Source: Mycolicibacterium austroafricanum
GTDB taxonomy: Bacteria; Actinomycetota; Actinomycetes; Mycobacteriales; Mycobacteriaceae
Direction: 5' to 3'
Length of the DNA stretch: 64,000 nt
NCBI RefSeq assembly: GCF_000612725.1
Contig: NZ_HG964456.1
Span: 427,767 to 491,766 of the forward strand
The position numbers and the translations under genes were made by a program. Below the pieces are notes generated by a model, which saw only the letters and a program-made list of their open reading frames with translations, ran no database searches and was not told the origin of the DNA. Below are positions 1 through 7,810 of this stretch, piece by piece (positions within the stretch are counted from its first letter, which is position 1; each line of letters begins with the position of its first letter).

Positions 1-96
1 GAACCCTGGTGTTCCACTCTCTACCTGACCGACGAACGGCGCCGCACGAATCCGACACGTGCATCGACACCGTGCACGGCCTGACACACTGGTGCG
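1..96. other. Non-coding segment upstream of coaE
   Basis: This is the left edge of the window and I see no convincing coding frame in it. In mycobacteria, rpsA normally lies just upstream of coaE, so this is probably the rpsA-coaE spacer (inference from recalled synteny). I see no clear -10 hexamer or strong ribosome binding site before the GTG of coaE. Confidence 0.5.
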
Positions 97-1305
97 GTGT
101 TACGCATCGGTTTGACCGGAGGCATCGGGGCGGGCAAGTCGACGGTGTCCGCGACGTTCAGCGATCTGGGGGGCATCGTCATCGATGGCGATGTCATCGC
201 CCGTGAGGTCGTCGAACCGGGGACTCCGGGTCTGGCCAGCCTCGTCGACGCGTTCGGGGAGGCCATCCTGTTGCCGGACGGCGCGCTGAACCGCCCCGCC
301 CTGGCGGCCATCGCGTTCAGCGACGAGGAGAAGCGAGCCACCCTCAACGGGATCGTGCATCCGCTTGTCGCGCACCGGCGTTCCGAGCTGATCGACGCCG
401 CCGACGAGGAGGCCGTGATCGTCGAAGACATCCCGTTGCTCGTCGAATCGCAGATGGCGCCGATGTTCCCGTTGGTCGTCATCGTGCACGCCGACGAGGA
501 GGTGCGGGTCAAGCGACTCATCGAGTACCGGCACTTCACCGAGGAGGACGCCAGGGCCCGCATCGCCGCGCAGGCCGGCGAGGAGCAGCGCCGGGCGGTG
601 GCCGATGTCTGGCTGGACAATTCCGGAAGCGCCGGTGAACTCGTCGAGAAGGCCCGGGCGCTGTGGCACGAGCGCATCCAGCCGTTCGCGCGCAACCTCG
701 AAGCAGGCACCCCCGCGAAGTCCGAGGCCCGGCTGGTTCCGTCGGATCCGTCGTGGCCGGCCCAGGCGCAACGGATCCTGGCCCGGTTGCGGACCGCCTG
801 CGGCCACCGGGCCTCGCGGATCGACCACATCGGATCGACGGCGGTGCCGGGCCTGGATGCCAAGGACGTGATCGACGTGCAGGTGACCGTCGCGTCCCTG
901 GAAGTCGCCGACGGACTCGCCGACGCGCTGCTGGGGGCCGGATACGTGCGCACGCCGGTCACCACCGACATCAGCAAGCCGGATCCGCGCAGCACTGTGG
1001 CCGAGTTCGACCACGAGGGCGGCGACGGGTGGCTCAAGCGGTTGTACTGCTCGGCCGACCCGGGCCGCCCGACCAACGTCCACGTCCGCGTCGACGGCCG
1101 GCCGGGCCAGCAGTTCGCGTTGCTGTTCGTGGCCTGGCTGAACGCCAACCCCGCCGTCCGGGCCGAGTACCTCGACGTGAAACGCAGGGTCGCCGCGCAG
1201 GAGCATGCGATGACGGGGGCTTACGCCGAGGCCAAGGAGCCGTGGTTCCTCGATGCCTACCGCAGGGCGTGGGAGTGGGCGGACACCACAGGCTGGCGGC
1301 CGTAG
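97..1305 (+). CDS. coaE: Dephospho-CoA kinase fused to a GrpB (UPF0157) domain
   Basis: The N-terminal half is dephospho-CoA kinase, which phosphorylates dephospho-CoA in the last step of coenzyme A synthesis. The P-loop GGIGAGKST is at residues 8-16, followed by the family's DGDVIAR segment near 31-37. A second domain begins near residue 213 and carries HIGSTAVPGLDAKD (about 244-257), typical of the GrpB/UPF0157 family, which has a nucleotidyltransferase-like fold. The 402-residue length is about twice that of stand-alone CoaE and matches the two-domain form known in mycobacteria. The start is GTG at 97, placed right before the conserved LRIGLTGG. The gene converges on the exported-protein gene at 1313 with only 7 bases between them. 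The role of the GrpB half is not established. Confidence 0.95.
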   Translation: MLRIGLTGGIGAGKSTVSATFSDLGGIVIDGDVIAREVVEPGTPGLASLVDAFGEAILLPDGALNRPALAAIAFSDEEKRATLNGIVHPLVAHRRSELIDAADEEAVIVEDIPLLVESQMAPMFPLVVIVHADEEVRVKRLIEYRHFTEEDARARIAAQAGEEQRRAVADVWLDNSGSAGELVEKARALWHERIQPFARNLEAGTPAKSEARLVPSDPSWPAQAQRILARLRTACGHRASRIDHIGSTAVPGLDAKDVIDVQVTVASLEVADGLADALLGAGYVRTPVTTDISKPDPRSTVAEFDHEGGDGWLKRLYCSADPGRPTNVHVRVDGRPGQQFALLFVAWLNANPAVRAEYLDVKRRVAAQEHAMTGAYAEAKEPWFLDAYRRAWEWADTTGWRP

Positions 1306-1312
1306 GCGCTCG

Positions 1313-1867
1313 TCAGCCCTGCGGGGGCGCCTCGTCGGTGGGCGGCGCCGGGGTTTCGGTCGGTGTGCTCGGAGGAGACACACCGTCGATCGGCAGATTC
1401 AGCGGTGCTCCGCACTGCAGCACCCCGTACAGCGGGTCGTCCTTGGGTCGGAACAGCCGCGGCGCGATGAACTGGTCGGCCTTGGCGACCACCTGGTCGT
1501 CGACGAGGATCTCGCAATGCAGGTTGGACCCGTACGGCCACTCGATCGAGAGTTCCATGCCGGCCAGGGTGGGGTCGGCCAATACGGCGTTGATCTCGAA
1601 GGTCTGGCCGGGCAGCAGTGTGGGTTGGGCGCTGTTGACGTTGGCGTCGTCCATCTTGTACGCGACGACAGCGCCGCGCGAAGTGCCGTCGGCCCGCGCG
1701 CGATAGATGACGTTGTGCAGGATCTGGGTCTCCGGCGGTGCCGCGGCAGCGTCGGTGGTCGCGGGGTCCGCGGGCTGCGCCGAAGCGACAGGGGGCGCGA
1801 GCACAGCGGCCATCAGCGCGGCTGCGGCGGCCGCAGCAGCGGTCCGCCTGCGCTTGCCGGGAACCAT
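1313..1867 (-). CDS. Secreted alanine-rich protein of unknown function
   Basis: The 184-residue product starts with basic residues (MVPGKRRR), then an alanine-rich hydrophobic stretch ending at VASAQP, which is a typical Sec signal peptide with an AxA-type cleavage site. The mature part has an Ala/Pro/Thr-rich linker, then a domain rich in beta-strand-like sequence (about residues 50-160) and a Pro/Thr-rich tail. I do not recognise the family. I chose ATG 1867 because a good promoter (TTGACC, 17-base spacer, TAATCT) puts the transcription start about two bases upstream, giving a nearly leaderless mRNA. A longer frame to 1930 would start upstream of that promoter's start site. It runs convergently to coaE. 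Confidence 0.75.
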   Translation of the reverse strand: MVPGKRRRTAAAAAAAALMAAVLAPPVASAQPADPATTDAAAAPPETQILHNVIYRARADGTSRGAVVAYKMDDANVNSAQPTLLPGQTFEINAVLADPTLAGMELSIEWPYGSNLHCEILVDDQVVAKADQFIAPRLFRPKDDPLYGVLQCGAPLNLPIDGVSPPSTPTETPAPPTDEAPPQG

Positions 1868-1868
1868 G

Positions 1869-1904
1869 TGACCAGAGATTACCGTCCGGAATTGCCCGGT
1901 CAAA
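1869..1904 (-). promoter_or_regulatory. Sigma-A-type promoter of the secreted-protein gene
   Basis: On the minus strand, TTGACC (1904-1899) and TAATCT (1881-1876) are separated by 17 bases. The predicted start is near 1869, two bases before the ATG. This is one of the best consensus promoters in the window. Confidence 0.65.
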
Positions 1905-1953
1905 AACACAGTCGTTGCCATCAAAATCAAGATCGGCCGACGGACGCGATCCG

Positions 1954-2529
1954 TTACGCGTGCCGGGCGTCAATGGCCGGGCCGCGCCAGGTCAGCGACA
2001 TTCCGTTCGTCTCCAGCCAGCGGTCCAGGTCGTAGTCGTGCCTGGCCAGGGCTTCGACGGTGGTGACCGCGGTGCGGATCGCGCGTTCGCCCGCCTCCGC
2101 GGTGAGCAGGCCCTCGGCCAGCGCCACCGCCAGCTCGTCGACGTCGGCCAGCTGCACGTCCCGGCCGGTGCGCAGTACCAGGTCCAGGTAGTGATCCCGG
2201 CTCTGCCACCGCCGGGGGCCCCGGGTGTACTCGCCGACGTCGAGGTAGAAGTCCTGGTCCCGCTCGTGGCCCGGGTTGAAGTGGAAGACCGTGACCCGGA
2301 GGCCCAGCGGAGGTAGCAGCCAGGACTCGAGGTAGTGGAACTGCGCGCGACCCGGCGCGGGGCGTGCCATGTACAGCCCCCACGGCGCAACGGTGTAGAT
2401 GTCCACCGCCCGGACGATGCCCTTCGGGTCGGTGTTGGTGCGCGCCGTGAGGTCGAAGATCTCGTGCTTGGGAGGATGGATGCCGATCAGGATAACCGCA
2501 GGTCGGCGGCGGCGTCCTGCGGTGCGCAC
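1954..2529 (-). CDS. DUF402 family protein
   Basis: The frame encodes up to 191 residues. The HPPKHEIFD segment, the FHYLESWLLP stretch and the DQDFYLDVGEYTRGP segment fit the DUF402 family, whose characterised relatives are nucleoside di/triphosphate phosphatases (family knowledge). A homolog sits between coaE and uvrB in M. tuberculosis (Rv1632c, from memory). The start is uncertain. GTG 2529 is the only conventional codon upstream of HPPK, but the first 16 residues look like shadow sequence. A TATCCT hexamer at 2494-2489 would start transcription inside the frame, just before ATC HPPK at 2481. The gene is divergent from uvrB. Confidence 0.7.
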   Translation of the reverse strand: MRTAGRRRRPAVILIGIHPPKHEIFDLTARTNTDPKGIVRAVDIYTVAPWGLYMARPAPGRAQFHYLESWLLPPLGLRVTVFHFNPGHERDQDFYLDVGEYTRGPRRWQSRDHYLDLVLRTGRDVQLADVDELAVALAEGLLTAEAGERAIRTAVTTVEALARHDYDLDRWLETNGMSLTWRGPAIDARHA

Positions 2530-2564
2530 AGAACTGGGAACAGAAAGCTGTCGGAGCCAGGTTC

Positions 2565-2577
2565 TACCCTGGTGAAA
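2565..2577 (+). promoter_or_regulatory. -10 element for leaderless uvrB mRNA
   Basis: TACCCT at 2565-2570 is followed by six bases and then the A of the uvrB ATG at 2577. That is the spacing expected when transcription begins at the start codon. I see no LexA box nearby. Confidence 0.5.
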
Positions 2578-4745
2578 TGGCTTTCGCGACCGAACACCCC
2601 GTGCTCGCGCATTCGGAGTATCGCCCCGTCGACGAGGTGGTGCGTAGCGGTGCGCGCTTCGAGGTGGTCAGTGAATTCGAACCGGCCGGAGACCAGCCCG
2701 CCGCGATCGACGAGCTGGAGCGCCGGATCCGGGCGGGCGAGAAGGACGTGGTGCTGCTCGGCGCCACCGGTACGGGAAAATCCGCGACCACGGCATGGCT
2801 GATCGAGCGACTTCAGCGTCCCACCCTGGTGATGGCCCCGAACAAGACCCTGGCCGCGCAGCTCGCCAATGAGCTCCGGGAGATGCTGCCGCACAACGCC
2901 GTCGAGTACTTCGTGTCGTACTACGACTACTACCAGCCCGAGGCGTACATCGCGCAGACCGATACCTACATCGAGAAGGACAGCTCGATCAACGACGACG
3001 TGGAGCGGTTGCGCCACTCGGCGACGTCGAATCTGCTGTCGCGCCGCGACGTGGTCGTGGTGGCGTCGGTGTCGTGCATCTACGGTCTGGGCACGCCGCA
3101 GTCCTACATGGACCGCTCGGTCGAGCTCAAGGTCGGCGATGAGGTGCCCCGGGATGGGCTGCTCAGGCTGCTGGTCGATGTCCAGTACACCCGCAACGAC
3201 ATGGCGTTCACCCGCGGCACGTTCCGGGTCCGTGGCGACACCGTCGAGATCATCCCGTCGTACGAGGAGCTCGCGGTGCGCATCGAGTTCTTCGGCGACG
3301 AGATCGAAGAGCTCTACTACCTGCACCCGCTGACCGGCGACATCATCCGCAAGGTCGACTCGCTGCGGATCTTCCCCGCCACCCACTACGTCGCCGGGCC
3401 CGAGCGGATGGCCCAGGCGATCTCGACCATCGAGGCCGAACTCGAAGAGCGGCTGGCCGAGCTGGAAGGGCAGGGCAAGCTGCTGGAGGCGCAGCGGCTC
3501 CGGATGCGCACCAACTACGACATCGAGATGATGCGCCAGGTCGGGTTCTGCTCCGGCATCGAGAATTACTCCCGCCACATCGACGGCAGGCCCGCAGGCT
3601 CGGCGCCTGCGACGCTGCTGGACTATTTCCCGGAAGACTTCCTGCTCGTCATCGACGAGTCCCACGTGACCGTCCCGCAGATCGGCGGCATGTACGAAGG
3701 CGACATGTCCCGTAAACGCAACCTCGTCGATTTCGGTTTCCGGTTGCCGTCGGCGGTGGACAACCGGCCGCTGACGTGGGAGGAGTTCGCCGACCGGATC
3801 GGGCAGACGGTGTACCTGTCGGCGACACCCGGATCCTATGAGCTCAGCCAGTCCGGGGGTGAGTTCGTCGAGCAGGTCATCCGCCCGACCGGCCTGGTGG
3901 ACCCGCAGGTGGTCGTCAAGCCGACCAAGGGCCAGATCGACGACCTGATCGGCGAGATCCGCAAACGCACCGAACGCGATGAGCGGGTTCTGGTGACCAC
4001 GCTGACCAAGAAGATGGCCGAGGATCTCACCGACTATCTGCTGGAGATGGGGATCAGGGTCCGCTACCTGCATTCGGAGGTCGACACGCTGCGCCGGGTG
4101 GAGCTGCTGCGCCAGCTGCGGCTGGGGGAGTACGACGTGCTGGTGGGCATCAACCTGCTGCGTGAGGGTCTCGACCTGCCCGAGGTGTCGCTGGTGGCCA
4201 TCCTCGACGCCGACAAGGAAGGCTTCCTGCGCTCGCCGCGCAGCCTGATCCAGACCATCGGCCGTGCCGCCCGCAACGTCTCCGGCGAGGTGCACATGTA
4301 CGCCGACAAGATGACCGACTCGATGAAGCAGGCCATCGACGAGACAGAGCGGCGCCGCGCGAAGCAGACCGCCTACAACAAAGAGCACGGCATCGACCCG
4401 AAACCGTTGCGCAAGAAGATCGCCGACATCCTCGATCAGGTGTACCGCGAGGCTGATGATACTGAAGCCGCCGAGTCCGTCCCGATCGGCGGGTCCGGCC
4501 GCAACGCCTCCCGAGGCAGGCGAGCCCAGGGCGAGCCGGGCCGGGCGGTCAGCGCCGGGGTGTTCGAGGGCCGGGACACCAGCAACATGCCGCGTGCCGA
4601 GCTCGCCGATCTGATCAAGGACCTCACCGCGCAGATGATGGCGGCGGCGCGCGACCTGCAGTTCGAGCTGGCAGCGCGGATCCGCGACGAAATCGCCGAC
4701 CTGAAGAAGGAATTGCGCGGCATGGATGCCGCCGGACTCAAATGA
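2577..4745 (+). CDS. uvrB: Excinuclease ABC subunit B
   Basis: UvrB is the damage-verifying helicase of nucleotide excision repair. It is loaded by UvrA and recruits UvrC. Walker A GATGTGKS is at residues 62-69, the beta-hairpin with YYDYYQPEAY at about 115-124, the DESH box near residue 360, and helicase C-terminal motifs follow. A UVR coiled-coil motif ends the protein (DLQFELAARIRDEIADLKKEL). The 722-residue length is normal for actinobacteria. The start at 2577 is supported by a -10 hexamer six bases upstream (leaderless mRNA) and by the normal N-terminal length. The partner uvrA is at 13039. Confidence 0.97.
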   Translation: MAFATEHPVLAHSEYRPVDEVVRSGARFEVVSEFEPAGDQPAAIDELERRIRAGEKDVVLLGATGTGKSATTAWLIERLQRPTLVMAPNKTLAAQLANELREMLPHNAVEYFVSYYDYYQPEAYIAQTDTYIEKDSSINDDVERLRHSATSNLLSRRDVVVVASVSCIYGLGTPQSYMDRSVELKVGDEVPRDGLLRLLVDVQYTRNDMAFTRGTFRVRGDTVEIIPSYEELAVRIEFFGDEIEELYYLHPLTGDIIRKVDSLRIFPATHYVAGPERMAQAISTIEAELEERLAELEGQGKLLEAQRLRMRTNYDIEMMRQVGFCSGIENYSRHIDGRPAGSAPATLLDYFPEDFLLVIDESHVTVPQIGGMYEGDMSRKRNLVDFGFRLPSAVDNRPLTWEEFADRIGQTVYLSATPGSYELSQSGGEFVEQVIRPTGLVDPQVVVKPTKGQIDDLIGEIRKRTERDERVLVTTLTKKMAEDLTDYLLEMGIRVRYLHSEVDTLRRVELLRQLRLGEYDVLVGINLLREGLDLPEVSLVAILDADKEGFLRSPRSLIQTIGRAARNVSGEVHMYADKMTDSMKQAIDETERRRAKQTAYNKEHGIDPKPLRKKIADILDQVYREADDTEAAESVPIGGSGRNASRGRRAQGEPGRAVSAGVFEGRDTSNMPRAELADLIKDLTAQMMAAARDLQFELAARIRDEIADLKKELRGMDAAGLK

Positions 4746-4751
4746 GTTGAT

Positions 4752-4777
4752 CTCAACCCCTGTTGAGGTCCTACGGT
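4752..4777 (+). promoter_or_regulatory. Inverted repeat and -10 hexamer before the MFS gene
   Basis: CTCAAC (4752-4757) and GTTGAG (4762-4767) form a perfect 6-bp inverted repeat with a CCCT spacer. TACGGT (4772-4777) follows, seven bases before the GTG at 4785. The repeat lies where RNA polymerase would contact the promoter, so it may be an operator. It could instead be a weak terminator of uvrB. Confidence 0.4.
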
Positions 4778-4784
4778 CAAAGCC

Positions 4785-6206
4785 GTGACCCACACTGAAG
4801 CCGGTAGCGCGGCCGTCGCCACCGGGAGCTGGCGTGAACTCCTCGGCCCGAAGTACCTCGGGGCCTCGACCGTGCTCGCCGGCGGGGTGGCGCTGTATGC
4901 GACCAACGAGTTCCTCACGATCAGCCTGATGCCGAGTGCCGTGGCCGACATCGGCGGTCACCGCTTCTACGCGTGGGTGACGACGGTGTATCTCGTCGGG
5001 TCGGTGATGGCCGCCACCACGGTTCACTCGGTGTTGACGCGACTCGGGCCGCGGTGGGCATACCTGTTGGGGCTCACGGTGTTCGGTCTCGGCAGTCTGG
5101 TCTGTGCGGTGGCGCCGAGCATGGAGATACTGCTCGCCGGCCGCACCGTGCAGGGCGCCGCGGGGGGCTTGCTGGCCGGCCTCGGGTACGCGGTGATCAA
5201 CACGGTGCTGCCCAGCGTGCTGTGGAAGAAGGCGTCCGCTCTGGTGTCGGCCATGTGGGGTGTCGGCACCCTGGTCGGTCCCGCCGCGGGTGGGTTGTTC
5301 GCTCAGTACAGTTCGTGGCGTTGGGCTTTCGGCATTCTCGTGGTGATGACGACCGCGATGTCGGCGCTGGTGCCGATGGCGCTGCCCGCGCGCGCCCGCG
5401 CCGCGCATCTCGGCTCCGGGGCGCCGCCCGGCCGCATCCCGTTCTGGTCGCTGCTGTTGCTCGGCGCGGCCGCGTTGCTGGTCAGCGTCGCCGGGATTCC
5501 GCACGACGTGCGCGCCACCGCCGGGCTGGTCGTGGCGGGATTCGTGCTGGTGGCCGTGTTCGTGGTGGTCGACCGCCGGGTCGCCGCGTCGGTGCTGCCG
5601 CCGAGTGCATTCGGTCGCGGGCCGTTGAAGTGGATCTATCTGACGCTGGGCGGGTTGATGGCGGCCACCATGGTGGACATGTACGTGCCGCTGTTCGGTC
5701 AGCGGCTCGCGCACCTGACCCCGGTCGCGGCCGGCTTCCTGGGGGCCGGGCTCGCGATCGGCTGGACGGTCGGCGAGATCGGGAGCGCGTCGCTGACCCG
5801 TCACCGGGTGGTGGTGCGGACCGTGGCGGTCGCGCCGGCGGTGATGGCGACCGGCCTGACGATCGGCGCGCTGACCCAGCACCGCGACGCCGGGCCCATG
5901 CTGGTCGCGCTCTGGGCTGTGGGCCTGATCATCACCGGCGCCGGCGTGGGCATCGCATGGCCGCACCTGTCGGCGTGGGCGATGAGCAAGGTGGACGACC
6001 CGGCGGAGGGGCCGGCCGCTGCCGCGGCCATCAACACGGTGCAGGTGATCTCGGCGGCATTCGGCGCGGCGCTGGCCGGGGTGATCGTCAACCTCTCGCA
6101 CACCGGGGACGTCGCGGCGGCGCGCTGGTTGTTCGCCTCGTTCGCGGTGCTCGCCGTGCTCGCGACAGTGGCCTCGACCCGAAGCGGTCGCTTGCGATCA
6201 CGTTGA
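4785..6206 (+). CDS. MFS drug-efflux-type transporter
   Basis: The 473-residue polytopic membrane protein has about 12-14 hydrophobic segments. The first is near residues 27-50, and the family's RxxxG-rich loop GRTVQGAAGGLLAGLGYAVI follows. It resembles the EmrB/QacA branch of the major facilitator superfamily, which exports drugs or metabolites using proton motive force. A homolog follows uvrB in M. tuberculosis (Rv1634, from memory). The substrate cannot be read from sequence. The start is GTG at 4785, with TACGGT seven bases upstream indicating a nearly leaderless transcript. An inverted repeat at 4752-4767 could be its operator. A tRNA gene follows. Confidence 0.85.
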   Translation: MTHTEAGSAAVATGSWRELLGPKYLGASTVLAGGVALYATNEFLTISLMPSAVADIGGHRFYAWVTTVYLVGSVMAATTVHSVLTRLGPRWAYLLGLTVFGLGSLVCAVAPSMEILLAGRTVQGAAGGLLAGLGYAVINTVLPSVLWKKASALVSAMWGVGTLVGPAAGGLFAQYSSWRWAFGILVVMTTAMSALVPMALPARARAAHLGSGAPPGRIPFWSLLLLGAAALLVSVAGIPHDVRATAGLVVAGFVLVAVFVVVDRRVAASVLPPSAFGRGPLKWIYLTLGGLMAATMVDMYVPLFGQRLAHLTPVAAGFLGAGLAIGWTVGEIGSASLTRHRVVVRTVAVAPAVMATGLTIGALTQHRDAGPMLVALWAVGLIITGAGVGIAWPHLSAWAMSKVDDPAEGPAAAAAINTVQVISAAFGAALAGVIVNLSHTGDVAAARWLFASFAVLAVLATVASTRSGRLRSR

Positions 6207-6254
6207 TCCGAAGTATCGCCTGAGCGTCGGCGCGGTGGCACTGTGATCGTCAGT

Positions 6255-6325
6255 GCGGGTGTGGCTGAGTGGCTAGGCGCCGGCCTGCAAAGCCGTTTAC
6301 ACGGGTTCGAATCCCGTCACTCGCT
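6255..6325 (+). tRNA. tRNA-Cys (GCA anticodon)
   Basis: A complete cloverleaf can be drawn over 71 bases. The seven-base acceptor stem pairs 6255-6261 with 6318-6324 (one G-U pair), the discriminator base is T6325, and a short three-pair D stem follows. The anticodon loop CTGCAAA carries GCA. The T arm is ACGGG-TTCGAAT-CCCGT (6301-6317). CCA is not encoded. A GCA anticodon reads UGC, so it charges cysteine. Confidence 0.93.
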
Positions 6326-6346
6326 CGCATAGCCGTCCCGGCGACG

Positions 6347-6386
6347 AAAAGTCGCCTCACCCGCACGTGGGTGAGGCGACCTTTCT
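6347..6386. terminator. Bidirectional hairpin terminator
   Basis: A perfect 12-bp stem, GTCGCCTCACCC (6351-6362) with its complement (6369-6380), encloses a six-base loop. It is flanked by GAAAA on the left and CTTTCT on the right. It can end the tRNA-Cys transcript and, from the other strand, the exported-protein gene at 6392-6889. Confidence 0.75.
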
Positions 6387-6391
6387 CACTG

Positions 6392-6889
6392 TCAGAGTTG
6401 GACGAAGATACCTGTGTCCTCGTTCCAGACACCCCAGACGCCGAGGTCAGGGTTCCAGACGATCGGCAGGCCGACGGCCCACTCCGGCAGCTCCGGCTGC
6501 GGCGGAGCATCCTCGGGCGGAACGACAGGCGTCGTCACCCATGCCGGCGTCTCCGGAAGCAGGATGGTGTCCTGCGGCATCGGCCCGCCCTGTCCCGGAG
6601 GCGGCAGGTAGCCGAGCCCGGGCGGCAGCGGGGTGCCGGGATCGCCGGCGTTCACGCCGGGGCCGGTCACCGTGTCCGGGCGGGGACCCGGGTTGCCGTT
6701 ACCGCCGGCATTGCCGGCGTTTCCGTTCCCGCCCGCATTGCCCGAGTTGCCCGGATTGTCCGAGTTACCCGGGTTGTCCGGCCGCGGTGACGGTGGGTCG
6801 GCCTGAGCGAGACCGGCAGCCACGCCGAGTCCGCCCAGACCGAGCAGACCTGCCGTCGCGACACCTGCTGTCATTTTCTTCAAGTCCAT
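6392..6889 (-). CDS. Secreted Asn/Gly/Pro-rich protein, unknown function
   Basis: The 165-residue protein begins MDLKKMTAGVATAG, continues into a glycine/leucine-rich hydrophobic segment and ends its signal peptide at GLAQADPP. The mature part opens with imperfect short repeats of Pro, Asn and Gly (about residues 32-65), then a proline-rich stretch. It ends in a Trp-rich tail with VWNPDLGVWGVWNEDTG. I know of no function. ATG 6889 is chosen because GAGGAGG lies about eight bases upstream and the signal peptide starts right after it. A longer upstream frame is less likely. It converges on tRNA-Cys across a shared terminator. Confidence 0.75.
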   Translation of the reverse strand: MDLKKMTAGVATAGLLGLGGLGVAAGLAQADPPSPRPDNPGNSDNPGNSGNAGGNGNAGNAGGNGNPGPRPDTVTGPGVNAGDPGTPLPPGLGYLPPPGQGGPMPQDTILLPETPAWVTTPVVPPEDAPPQPELPEWAVGLPIVWNPDLGVWGVWNEDTGIFVQL

Positions 6890-7214
6890 GTCGTGAACCT
6901 CCTCGTTCTCCTCGCGAGATACCGCAGGATGCGCGGTACTCGGATACGTGCGATGCACGTCGGCCGTTGCCGCCCATGGTGGATGGCAACGACACTACCC
7001 CCGGCAGGGAGAACTATGGCCGCGAATGGCGTCACGTAAACCCCGGTAAGACAGGCTAATTGGATCGAACTCTGTAACCGCAGGTGGGAGGCGGCTACCG
7101 GACCGCGCCGTGTTTCGGTTAGCTGGGAATCGGCTGTCGGCTGTAACGAATGGCCGGCGGGAATCGATGTCACGCTGCCCGCCAACGGCGGGGCCGCGGC
7201 GCCGGACGCCACGT
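6890..7214. other. Intergenic region between the exported-protein gene and tetR
   Basis: The stretch holds the GAGGAGG ribosome binding site of the minus-strand gene (about 6899-6906) and, at its right edge, the operator of the tetR-SMR operon. I see no RNA gene or convincing small ORF in between. Confidence 0.5.
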
Positions 7215-7242
7215 TTACTTTACCAACCGGACGGTAAAGTAA
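7215..7242. promoter_or_regulatory. Operator palindrome of the tetR-SMR operon
   Basis: TTACTTTACC (7215-7224) and its exact complement GGTAAAGTAA (7233-7242) flank the eight-base spacer AACCGGAC. The right arm contains TAAAGT (7235-7240), a fitting -10 hexamer six bases before GTG 7247. A repressor bound here would cover the promoter and the transcript start. This suggests that the downstream TetR protein autoregulates the operon. Confidence 0.75.
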
Positions 7243-7246
7243 TTCC

Positions 7247-7810
7247 GTGACCTCATCACCAGCGGCGCGCGGACGGCCTTCGTCTGCGCCGGCCATTCTC
7301 GACACCGCCCGCACCTTGCTCGACGAGGGCACGCCGGTGTCGTTCGATTCCGTCGCCCACGCAGCCGGCCTGACGAAGCCGGGCCTGATGTATCACTTTC
7401 CGACCAAGTCGGCACTGATGGAGGCGCTGGTCGACCATGTCGTGGCGTCGCAGGAGCGGGAACTCGCCCGGTTTCTGGACGTCCCGCTGGGATCGGCATC
7501 GCCGAGGCAACGTCTGGGCGCCTACGTGCGGTGGGCGCTGCAGAGTCGGCATCGGCGATCGGATCTGGTGATGCTGAGCGATCCCAAGCTGGCCGATCGG
7601 ATGCTGGCCCGGTGGACCGAGCGCTTCGCGCAGTGGGTACAGGTGCCCGCCGATCTCCCGCCGGATGAACAGGCCCGGCTGCATGCCGCGCGCCTGCTCG
7701 CCGACGGTGCATGGCTGGCCGATTCGTCGAGCACCTTCCCGCTCGCTGATGATGAACGGCCCCAAGTGCTTTCGGTGGCTCTCGAGCTCCTGGGGGAGGG
7801 TCCGCGATGA
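7247..7810 (+). CDS. TetR-family repressor of the SMR pump pair
   Basis: The 187-residue protein has a TetR-type N-terminal helix-turn-helix (about residues 15-60) with FDSVAHAAGLTKPGLMYHFPTKSAL, the usual recognition-helix pattern. The C-terminal ligand-binding region is of the type found with QacR-like regulators. It overlaps the first SMR gene by four bases (ATGA), so the three genes form one operon. A perfect palindrome lies immediately upstream. GTG 7247 directly follows the -10 hexamer, so the mRNA is probably leaderless. Together this suggests a local repressor relieved by compounds the pump exports; the ligand is unknown. Confidence 0.9.
   Translation: MTSSPAARGRPSSAPAILDTARTLLDEGTPVSFDSVAHAAGLTKPGLMYHFPTKSALMEALVDHVVASQERELARFLDVPLGSASPRQRLGAYVRWALQSRHRRSDLVMLSDPKLADRMLARWTERFAQWVQVPADLPPDEQARLHAARLLADGAWLADSSSTFPLADDERPQVLSVALELLGEGPR

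Noticed and set aside
2487..6101. A 1204-residue open frame on the minus strand across uvrB and the MFS gene
   Set aside because: It is the shadow of two genes with clear motifs. Its composition (His/Arg/Gln/Asp-rich, no domains) is typical of antisense high-GC frames.
6255..6325. tRNA-Cys as an attachment site for an integrated element
   Set aside because: No integrase, direct repeat of the tRNA 3' end or foreign-looking segment is found next to it.
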